In this document: piece after piece, positions 1 to 5,470 of the stretch
How the letters are laid out: every line of letters begins with the position of its first letter
How positions within the stretch are numbered: the stretch's first letter is position 1
Source of the DNA: Clostridia bacterium
GTDB taxonomy: Bacteria > Bacillota > Clostridia > Oscillospirales > Acutalibacteraceae
DNA: 6,478 nt
Assembly: GCA_900772705.1 (NCBI GenBank)
Contig: CAAGRQ010000021.1
Location: 1 to 6,478, forward strand
Direction of reading: 5' to 3'
Program-made: the position numbers and the translations under genes
The notes under the pieces: generated by a model
Told to the model about the DNA's origin: nothing
Seen by the model: only the letters and a program-made list of their open reading frames with translations
The model's database searches: none

Positions 1-154
1 GCTCCTCATTCCCGGTATTACGATAGGCAATGCTGTTCGTGATGTTATGTATTGCGACACGCTCTCGGGCATTATCGAATTTACCGAGTCGGTTTTTACG
101 GCTCTTGCCATTGCATTCGGCTTTTCTTTGGCGGTGATTTTTTTAGGTGGCTGA
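1..154 (+). CDS. Threonine/serine exporter family protein, ThrE N-domain type (3' end only)
   Basis: This is the C-terminal end of a membrane protein whose start lies left of the window; the first full codon is at position 2 and the TGA stop is at 152-154. The visible ~50 residues contain LLIPGITIGNAVRDV followed by a hydrophobic helix ending in AVIFLGG. The PG...NA.RD pattern, then a last transmembrane helix, is typical of the end of the ThrE N-terminal domain (PF06738, formerly DUF1212). In Corynebacterium ThrE this domain is fused to a second membrane domain; in many Bacillota the two are separate adjacent genes, as here. By family it would form part of an inner-membrane exporter of threonine, serine or small peptides, but the substrate cannot be read from this fragment. 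Its stop codon overlaps the next gene, so the two are probably translationally coupled. Confidence 0.8.
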   Translation, partial: LLIPGITIGNAVRDVMYCDTLSGIIEFTESVFTALAIAFGFSLAVIFLGG

Positions 155-584
155 AAATATTTTGCTTTGCGTTCTCGGCACTCTCGGATTTTGCTGTGTG
201 CTTAACGCTCCGAAAAAGCATATTGCCTATATTCTCCTCGGTGCGTTCATCTCTGCCGGGGTTTATGAAATTTGTGAGAAACGGCTTATGCTCGGAGTGT
301 TCTCGTCTACATTGCTTTCTGCCGTTATTGTGGAATTTTACAGCGAGATTGTCGCAAGAATCATCAAAACTCCTGCGACGGTTATTTTAATTCCTGCCGA
401 GATTCCTCTCTTGCCGGGCGGTTATCTGTATTATGCCATGACCTCGGTAGTGAATAAAGAATTTGACTCGTTTGCTCATTATGCCGCTCTTACCGTGTCG
501 GTGGCATTTGCTCTTGCTGTGGGTGCGGTTGTTTGCCTGCTTGTTCTTGTGGGCATAAGGCGAATTAAAGAACGCTTTACCTAA
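147..584 (+). CDS. Threonine/serine exporter family protein, ThrE C-domain type (DUF3815)
   Basis: This 145-residue integral membrane protein resembles the second half of ThrE (PF12821). About five hydrophobic segments are visible, near residues 4-20, 25-42, 48-72, 77-98 and 113-138, with a short basic C-terminal tail (RRIKERFT). The family signature is in the fourth segment: IPAEIPLLPGG, residues 82-92. The expected role is to pair with the upstream ThrE N-domain protein as a two-subunit membrane exporter of small amino acids; the substrate is inferred from family only. The start is GTG at 147: an in-frame TAG directly precedes it (144-146) and it gives the usual N-terminus running straight into a helix. 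It overlaps the upstream gene by 8 nt. A TTG at 162 with AGGTGG 11 nt upstream is an alternative start that would remove five residues. Confidence 0.85.
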   Translation: MAENILLCVLGTLGFCCVLNAPKKHIAYILLGAFISAGVYEICEKRLMLGVFSSTLLSAVIVEFYSEIVARIIKTPATVILIPAEIPLLPGGYLYYAMTSVVNKEFDSFAHYAALTVSVAFALAVGAVVCLLVLVGIRRIKERFT

Positions 585-619
585 GCACCGCTTTGTGCTA
601 AAATGTACTCGGTGATTGT

Positions 620-1684
620 ATGAAAATTTTAATTGCACCCGATTCTTTTAAGGGTACTTTAACGGCACTTGAGGTTGCCGATACTGTTTCAAGCGCAATA
701 GGCAATAACGCCGAGTGCGAATGCCTGCCGCTGTCTGACGGCGGAGAGGGTTTTTGTGACTCGGTTTACAGAGCCTGCGGCGGTGAAATGAAAACCGTTC
801 TTTGCCATGATATTTATTATAACGAGATAAAAGCACCTGTTTTGTTTCTTGATAAAACGGCGGTGATAGAAAGTGCTGCCGCCTCCGGTTTGCAGGTGAA
901 AAAGCGTGTTATGCTCTCCTCATCTTACGGTACCGGCGAACTTATTAAATTTGCGGCAGAGCAGGTATATAACGATATTATTTTGGGCTTAGGCGGCACG
1001 GGCTGTTCCGACGGCGGTCTCGGCGCTTTGACTGCACTCGGTGTGAGATTTTATGACGAAAATCAAAATGTTATGCAAAAGCCGAAAAGCAACGATATGA
1101 ATTTCGTTTTCGGTATGAGCACAAGAGACTGTGTTAAAAATATAAATTTGACTTATGCCTGTGATGTTGAAAATACTTATTTCGGAAAAAACGGTGCGGC
1201 TTTTGTTTTCGCACCGCAAAAGGGTGCAAACAAAACCCAAACCGAAGAACTCGACGAGGGACTTCAAAGGCTCAACGCTTTTTTTACAAATGATGTTTCA
1301 AAACTTAAAGGTGCCGGTGCGGCAGGCGGAATGTGCGGCGGACTTTATTCCGTTTACGGCGGAAAAATCGAGTCGGGTTTTGACATTGTGGCAAGACTTT
1401 ACGACTTGGAAAATAAAATCAAAAGTGCCGATGTTGTCATCACGGGCGAGGGAAAAACCGACAGCCAAACTTTGATGGGCAAGGCTCCGTTCAGGATTGC
1501 CGAAATGTGTAAAAAGTACGGCAAAAAATGCGTTGTTGTCAGCGGATGTTTTGACGGCGTGACGCTCGGTGACGAAATGCTGTCTTTGGTTGACGGCGAG
1601 GTGACGGCTGACGAGGCTGTGAATAACAGCAGAGAAGTGCTTTATAAAAAAGTGCAAAAGAGCCTTGCAATAATCTTAAAATAA
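620..1684 (+). CDS. glxK: Glycerate kinase (GlxK/GarK family)
   Basis: This complete 354-residue protein belongs to the glycerate kinase family PF02595 (usually about 370-380 residues). The family transfers phosphate from ATP to D-glycerate, normally giving 2-phosphoglycerate for lower glycolysis, in the cytoplasm. Motifs in order: PDSFKGTL (7-14), LSDGGEG (38-44), GLGGTGCSDGG (123-133), GAAFVFAPQKGA (192-203), GAGAAGGMCGG (231-241) and ITGEGKTDSQTLMGKAP (274-290). All are near-canonical except the third, where the more usual form is GGSATNDGG. ATG at 620 is preceded by GGTGA at 611-615, 4 nt upstream, and the protein begins with the usual MKILIAPDSFKG. The gene starts 35 nt after the ThrE-type gene with no terminator between, so co-transcription is likely. 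The next unit's promoter lies across its 3' end. The family call is firm; 2- versus 3-phosphoglycerate as product is by family. Confidence 0.93.
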   Translation: MKILIAPDSFKGTLTALEVADTVSSAIGNNAECECLPLSDGGEGFCDSVYRACGGEMKTVLCHDIYYNEIKAPVLFLDKTAVIESAAASGLQVKKRVMLSSSYGTGELIKFAAEQVYNDIILGLGGTGCSDGGLGALTALGVRFYDENQNVMQKPKSNDMNFVFGMSTRDCVKNINLTYACDVENTYFGKNGAAFVFAPQKGANKTQTEELDEGLQRLNAFFTNDVSKLKGAGAAGGMCGGLYSVYGGKIESGFDIVARLYDLENKIKSADVVITGEGKTDSQTLMGKAPFRIAEMCKKYGKKCVVVSGCFDGVTLGDEMLSLVDGEVTADEAVNNSREVLYKKVQKSLAIILK

Positions 1685-1693
1685 ATATATAAT
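1665..1693 (+). promoter_or_regulatory. Sigma-A-type promoter for the 72-aa protein and mannosidase unit
   Basis: A -35 box TTGCAA (1665-1670, 4 of 6 matching TTGACA) and a -10 box TATAAT (1688-1693, perfect) are separated by exactly 17 bp. Transcription would start near 1700, giving a leader of about 30 nt before the ATG at 1732. The -35 box lies within the last codons of the glycerate kinase gene. This provides independent transcription of the downstream pair even if some read-through from the kinase occurs. It was read by eye and has not been tested. Confidence 0.65.
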
Positions 1694-1704
1694 TACAGTA
1701 ATTA
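1690..1704. promoter_or_regulatory. 15-bp palindrome over the -10 box and start site (possible operator)
   Basis: TAATTACAGTAATTA is a perfect inverted repeat with 7-bp arms around one central A. It covers the last four bases of the TATAAT box and the predicted transcription start. With only one central base it reads better as a site for a dimeric DNA-binding protein than as an RNA hairpin. A repressor bound here would block RNA polymerase. AT-rich sequence makes chance palindromes more likely, and no regulator gene is visible in the window, so the assignment is tentative. Confidence 0.4.
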
Positions 1705-1718
1705 ATTTTGTGAAAATC

Positions 1719-1725
1719 AAGGAGA
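1719..1725 (+). promoter_or_regulatory. Strong ribosome binding site for the 72-aa gene
   Basis: AAGGAGA lies 6 nt before the ATG at 1732. It is the strongest Shine-Dalgarno sequence in the window and is the main reason for accepting the small downstream ORF as a real gene. Confidence 0.8.
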
Positions 1726-1731
1726 ACAGAT

Positions 1732-1950
1732 ATGAAAGTAAGATTACCCAAACACAGAGAATTTTTGATAAAGTTTGCCGACGATTATCCGCTTGAGGCT
1801 CAGGCGTGGGAAGAACTTAATCAGATAGTAAAGGATTACTGCGTTGACGGCAAGAGCCTTTATACTCCTACTTTTATCGAGGATAACGAGGATAAGGTAA
1901 AGGCTCTTCAGGAAAAGTATGAGTTTACTTACGAGATTATAGAAAAGTAA
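1732..1950 (+). CDS. Small acidic protein of unknown function, cotranscribed with the mannosidase
   Basis: This 72-residue protein is not recognised. It has no signal peptide, no membrane segment and no cysteine pairs (a single Cys at 37). It is highly charged, with about 16 Asp/Glu against 11 Lys/Arg, so it is acidic and probably cytoplasmic. The N-terminal half looks like an amphipathic helix (residues 8-34); the C-terminal end has a second likely helix (DKVKALQEKY) and a short strand-like ending. Support for a real gene comes from a strong AAGGAGA ribosome binding site 6 nt upstream, a near-consensus promoter before it, and only 15 nt between its stop and the mannosidase ATG. It is probably the first gene of the unit. 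It could be a small partner or stability factor of the mannosidase, or an unrelated orphan; the sequence does not decide. Confidence 0.75.
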   Translation: MKVRLPKHREFLIKFADDYPLEAQAWEELNQIVKDYCVDGKSLYTPTFIEDNEDKVKALQEKYEFTYEIIEK

Positions 1951-1965
1951 CAGGCGTGATACATA

Positions 1966-4900
1966 ATGACTAAGAATAAGATTTTTACCGTTGCAACTTC
2001 TCACCTCGATACGGTGTGGAGATGGGAACTGCCTAAAACCATAGACGAGTTTATCCCCGATACCATAGTAAAAAATTTTGAACTTATCGAAAAATATCCT
2101 CACTATCGCTTTAATTTTGAGGGCGCTTTTCGCTATGAACTTATCGAGGAATATTATCCCGAGCAGTTTGAGAGAATTAAGCAGTATGTTAAGGACGGCA
2201 GATGGTGTGTCAGCGGCTCCGCTTTTGAGAACGGAGATGTTAATATTCCGTCGCCCGAGGCTCTTTTCCGTAATTTTCTTTACGGAAACAGATATTTTGA
2301 GGATAAATTCGGCGTTACATCAAAAGATGTGTTTTTGCCCGACTGCTTCGGCTTCGGTTATGCACTGCCGAGTATAGCAAAGCACAGTAATCTGCTCGGC
2401 GTATCCAGCCAAAAGCTGAGCTGGGGCGGTGCGTATGAATGTCCGTTTGATTTGGGCGTTTGGCAGGGCGTTGACGGCAGCAGAATTTTTGCAAGCCTTA
2501 AACCTCTTTCCTACCGTTATAATTTCAACGGTGATGTCAGAGGCGATTTGCAGATTATAGATAAACTTGCCGATAACGGCGTGCACTACGGTCTGCCGTG
2601 GACTATGAATTATTACGGAACGGGCGACTGGGGCGGTGCACCCGACGAGCAAAGCGTTGCGTCGGTTGAGCAGAGCGTTGCATATAACGATACGAGCGAA
2701 ACACAGGTTATCAGTGCATCGTCAGATGAGGTGTTCAAACATCTTGACGCTCTGAGCGAAAGTGAAAAAACTTCTCTTCCTGTGTGGAATAACGAACTTG
2801 TTATGCGTTCTCACGGAGCAGGCGGCTATACTTCTCGAGCAATGTCTAAGCGTCTTAACGCAAAAAATGAGAGCCTTGCCGATATGTGCGAGCGTTCGTG
2901 CGTTGCGGCGGATGCTTTGACTTCTTTTACATATCCGAAAAATGTTTTGGACTCCGCTTGGAAAAAGGTCATTCAGCATCAGTTTCACGATGACCTTCCC
3001 GGTACTTCCACAATGCTCCAGTATAACGACAGTTGGAACGATTACTTTGCTTCGCTTAAACAGTTTTGCGGCGAATATCAGGCTTCCGGCGGCGCACTTG
3101 CAAACGAACTTGACACTTCGTGGTGCGAGGGTGTTGCGGTTATAGTAAATAACCCTGTGGCAGTTAAGCGAAAAGCGAGCGTTCAGGCACATATTAAACT
3201 TAACCGTAATGCAAAATATGTCAAGGTGCTTGATAAGAACGCAAAGGAAGTTCCCAGCCAGGTACTCAAAAAGACGGGCAAGGAATTTGATATTGTATTT
3301 ACCGCTTCGGTTGACAGCGTGGGATGGCGTGTCTATGATGTCATAGGCAGTGACAAGCCATGCGAAATCAAGACCGATTTAATTGTAACCGAGCACAGCC
3401 TCGAGAATGCGAAGTATAAACTTTTATTTAATAAGAACGGCGATATTGCGTCCCTTGTTGATAAAAAACTCAAGGTTCAACTTTTGTCATCGCCGATTAA
3501 ACTTGCACTTCATCATAATCTCGGCGAACTCAATTATCCCTCGTGGGAAATGCGAAAGGCGGATATTGATTCAAAACCGTACTGCTATGCCAATACTCCC
3601 GAGTTTGAGATAATCGAAAACGGACCGTCAAGAATTGCGATTAAGGTTACTCGTGATGCTGATTTTTCCAAGGTCGAGCAGGTTGTAAGCCTTGAAAGCG
3701 GTGGCGAGGTTGTAAGGGTCGATAACCGTATAGATTGGCAACAGCGCAGAACTCTGCTCAAGGCTCAGTTTCCGTTCACTTGCTCTAACGAAATTGCCTC
3801 CTACGATTTGGGACTCGGATATATCGACAGACCGAATAACAGCGAAAATCTTTATGAGGTTCCCGCTCAAAAGTGGGCTGATATTACAGATTCTTACGGC
3901 AGATACGGCGTCAGCGTTTTGTCGGATTGTAAGTACGGTTGGGATAAGCCGCAGGATAATATGCTCAGACTTACCTGCATTCATACCCCTGCCGGTGCGT
4001 TTACAAAGGATGCACGCCAGGATTTGCAGGATATAGGAAGAAATGTTTTTTCGTTCGGCATTTTCAGCCATAAGGGTGCACTTTCCACTCCTACTCAGGT
4101 TCAGGCACAGTGCTTTAACGAAGGACTTGTTGCTTTTCGTACATCTTCGTCTAAACAGGGCAGTCTCGGCGACAGCTTTTCACTTCTCAAAACAGCCTCC
4201 GACAGCGTAATCGTCAGAGCCGTTAAGCAGGCGTATGACGGCGACGGAGTGGTTGTAAGAGTAAACGAGGCGTGCGGCAAGGAACATAAGAACACAGGCA
4301 TTAAATTCTTCTGTGACATTTCTTCTGCCGAAGAAGTGTATGCCGACGAAAAGCCTATAAAGAACGCCGAAATTATTGACGGTGCTCTTGTGTTTGACCT
4401 AAAGCCTTTTGAGGTAAAGACTTTCAAACTTAAACTCGATGCCGTAAGAAACAAGGCTAAAGAGAATTATAAAAAACTTGATTTACCGTTTAATTCCACG
4501 GGTATTACCAGGGACAGTTATAAGGTTAATTGCATTTTGCAGGGAAGCGGAATGAGTCTGCCCGATGAACTTATCCCCGAAAGCCTCATGGTATCGGGCA
4601 TTACATTTAAGATGCCAAATGCCGATATGGATAAAAATGTGCTTATCCCGAGAGGTCAGGAAATAGAAATTCCAAAGGGCGTAACAAAACTCTATATGAT
4701 TGCCGCCTCTGTATTGGAGGACAAAAAGGTTGTCTTTATGGCAGATAATAAAGAGCGTGAACTCACCGTTTACGATATGAAAGCGCCTGTGGGCAAATGG
4801 GATATGAAGGGCCTCGAACAGTTAGCCGAGGTTAAAAGAGGAGCACTTGCTCTCGAGTTTACACATACACATCATCCCGAGGGCAATATAGCAAACGGTA

Positions 4901-5226
4901 AGGCGTACTTTTATCTTTACGAGATAGATGTAAGAGGCTGTAAAACTCTCACTCTCCCCGAGGAAAATAAGATGGTTATTCTCGCAATGACCGGAGTAAA
5001 GAAGTTTTCAAATACCTATCTTGCAACCGAACTCATTGATTACCCGAGTGAGGATTATAAACCGGGCGAGATTGCACCAATCGAAAAGATAATTGATAAA
5101 GCCGACTTTATTTCAATCCGTGCCGGTAAAATTCAAGACCAGATTAACGGCGGAAAGGGTAAGGGATTTAAGAGAGATAATATCATCACTAATATTATCC
5201 GTTCTTATACCAAATCCGAATGGTAA
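1966..5226 (+). CDS. Alpha-mannosidase, glycoside hydrolase family 38, with C-terminal accessory domain
   Basis: This complete 1086-residue protein is a retaining, zinc-dependent exo-alpha-mannosidase of GH38. The N-terminal catalytic barrel carries the metal pair in SHLDTVWRW (H13, D15), the likely nucleophile D126 in LPDCFGFGYALP, and the third zinc-site motif HQFHDDLPGTS (H341, D342). A helical segment with YTSRAMSKRLNAKNE (288-302) follows. The beta-rich GH38 C-terminal region runs from about 375 to 825, with WQQRRTLLKAQFPF (591-604), GYIDRPNNSEN (618-628) and KYGWD (656-660). A further beta-type domain (838-1010), with FTHTHHPEGN (965-974), is of a kind seen on some bacterial GH38 enzymes. 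Residues 1011-1086 are an unrecognised tail. There is no signal peptide, so it should act in the cytoplasm on imported mannosides. An in-frame TGA at 1957-1959 fixes ATG 1966 as the first possible ATG. Only a weak AGGCGTGA (1952-1959) precedes it, consistent with coupling to the upstream small gene. Substrate linkage is not readable; a mannosylglycerate-type substrate is possible. Confidence 0.95.
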   Translation: MTKNKIFTVATSHLDTVWRWELPKTIDEFIPDTIVKNFELIEKYPHYRFNFEGAFRYELIEEYYPEQFERIKQYVKDGRWCVSGSAFENGDVNIPSPEALFRNFLYGNRYFEDKFGVTSKDVFLPDCFGFGYALPSIAKHSNLLGVSSQKLSWGGAYECPFDLGVWQGVDGSRIFASLKPLSYRYNFNGDVRGDLQIIDKLADNGVHYGLPWTMNYYGTGDWGGAPDEQSVASVEQSVAYNDTSETQVISASSDEVFKHLDALSESEKTSLPVWNNELVMRSHGAGGYTSRAMSKRLNAKNESLADMCERSCVAADALTSFTYPKNVLDSAWKKVIQHQFHDDLPGTSTMLQYNDSWNDYFASLKQFCGEYQASGGALANELDTSWCEGVAVIVNNPVAVKRKASVQAHIKLNRNAKYVKVLDKNAKEVPSQVLKKTGKEFDIVFTASVDSVGWRVYDVIGSDKPCEIKTDLIVTEHSLENAKYKLLFNKNGDIASLVDKKLKVQLLSSPIKLALHHNLGELNYPSWEMRKADIDSKPYCYANTPEFEIIENGPSRIAIKVTRDADFSKVEQVVSLESGGEVVRVDNRIDWQQRRTLLKAQFPFTCSNEIASYDLGLGYIDRPNNSENLYEVPAQKWADITDSYGRYGVSVLSDCKYGWDKPQDNMLRLTCIHTPAGAFTKDARQDLQDIGRNVFSFGIFSHKGALSTPTQVQAQCFNEGLVAFRTSSSKQGSLGDSFSLLKTASDSVIVRAVKQAYDGDGVVVRVNEACGKEHKNTGIKFFCDISSAEEVYADEKPIKNAEIIDGALVFDLKPFEVKTFKLKLDAVRNKAKENYKKLDLPFNSTGITRDSYKVNCILQGSGMSLPDELIPESLMVSGITFKMPNADMDKNVLIPRGQEIEIPKGVTKLYMIAASVLEDKKVVFMADNKERELTVYDMKAPVGKWDMKGLEQLAEVKRGALALEFTHTHHPEGNIANGKAYFYLYEIDVRGCKTLTLPEENKMVILAMTGVKKFSNTYLATELIDYPSEDYKPGEIAPIEKIIDKADFISIRAGKIQDQINGGKGKGFKRDNIITNIIRSYTKSEW

Positions 5227-5229
5227 AAA

Positions 5230-5375
5230 CCGCCGATAATACTGCCGAATCACATCAAAAGGCTCGTGAACTTAATGTTCGCTTCGCCTTTTGGTGTTTT
5301 TGTTTTTGCTCAGTCGAGGTATAGAACATACATCTTCCTTCGCAAGAAAACGAAATTCGGCAGCATTCTTGGCGG
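5230..5375. repeat. Large imperfect inverted repeat enclosing the terminator
   Basis: Left arm 5230-5250 and right arm 5355-5375 are each 21 nt. They pair with 18 Watson-Crick pairs, one G-T and two mismatches; the best blocks are CTGCCGAAT with ATTCGGCAG and CCGCC with GGCGG. They flank 104 nt that contain the terminator hairpin and a further 47 nt of non-coding sequence. The left arm begins 3 nt after the mannosidase stop codon. On the minus strand the outer stem is followed directly by five T residues (complement of 5225-5229), though with a very large loop. It could be a MITE-like intergenic element, a 3'-end protective structure or a bidirectional terminator. No transposase or clear target-site duplication is seen. 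Confidence 0.6.
5252..5307 (+). terminator. Rho-independent terminator after the mannosidase gene
   Basis: A 12-bp stem pairs ACATCAAAAGGC (5252-5263) with GCCTTTTGGTGT (5286-5297), with one G-T pair. A 6-bp inner stem GTGAAC/GTTCGC (5266-5271 with 5277-5282) extends it over a TTAAT loop. The stem runs into TTTTTGTTTTT (5297-5307). Stem strength and T-tract are both convincing, and the position 25 nt after the mannosidase stop is as expected. It separates the mannosidase unit from the esterase. Confidence 0.88.
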
Positions 5376-5406
5376 CTTATCAAATTATAATTTTTCTTCT
5401 TTATTA

Positions 5407-5435
5407 TTGAATTGTTCATATTTGTGTTGTATTAT
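5407..5435 (+). promoter_or_regulatory. Candidate sigma-A promoter for the carboxylesterase
   Basis: TTGAAT (5407-5412, 4 of 6 consensus) and TATTAT (5430-5435, 5 of 6) are separated by 17 bp, with predicted transcription start near 5442 and a leader of about 29 nt. The terminator just upstream makes a promoter here necessary. The stretch 5377-5460 is very AT-rich, so other -10-like boxes exist nearby and the exact choice is uncertain. Confidence 0.5.
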
Positions 5436-5460
5436 TGTTGTATACTTGTATATATTTTAT

Positions 5461-5466
5461 GGGTGA
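5461..5466 (+). promoter_or_regulatory. Ribosome binding site choosing the esterase start
   Basis: GGGTGA lies 4 nt before ATG 5471 and resembles the GGTGA before the glycerate kinase. It favours 5471 over the in-frame ATG at 5459, which has no purine-rich sequence upstream. Confidence 0.55.
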
Positions 5467-5470
5467 TGAT

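Noticed and set aside
52..390. 112-codon + strand frame over the ThrE junction
   Set aside because: It overlaps both ThrE-type genes in another frame and has no recognisable motifs; the two ThrE frames explain the sequence.
584..599. Small hairpin AGCAC/GTGCT after the ThrE C-domain gene
   Set aside because: It has only a 5-bp stem and no T-tract, so it is not a credible terminator.
576..604. Possible promoter before glycerate kinase (TTTACC, 17 bp, TGCTAAAAT)
   Set aside because: The extended -10 is suggestive, but the predicted start would fall on the ribosome binding site, leaving a leader of about 9 nt. Read-through from the ThrE genes is more likely.
989..1657. Antisense and alternate-frame ORFs within the glycerate kinase gene
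   Set aside because: The + strand frame has every kinase motif; the other frames have none.
2722..4454. Several antisense open frames of 110-156 codons within the mannosidase gene
   Set aside because: They lie opposite a well-supported GH38 coding sequence, have no family motifs or ribosome binding sites, and are explained by codon bias on the coding strand.
5402..5437. Direct repeat TATTATTG at 5402-5409 and 5430-5437 in the esterase promoter
   Set aside because: Eight AT-rich bases recurring in very AT-rich DNA, 28 bp apart, is readily due to chance.
5266..5466. 66-residue open frame between the mannosidase and the esterase
   Set aside because: It starts with GTG inside the terminator hairpin, has no ribosome binding site, and reads through the inverted repeat and the esterase promoter. 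Its composition tracks the repeat and AT-rich sequence rather than a protein.
5459..5470. Alternative upstream ATG for the esterase adding four residues (MGDD)
   Set aside because: It is in frame but has no ribosome binding site; GGGTGA fits ATG 5471 better.
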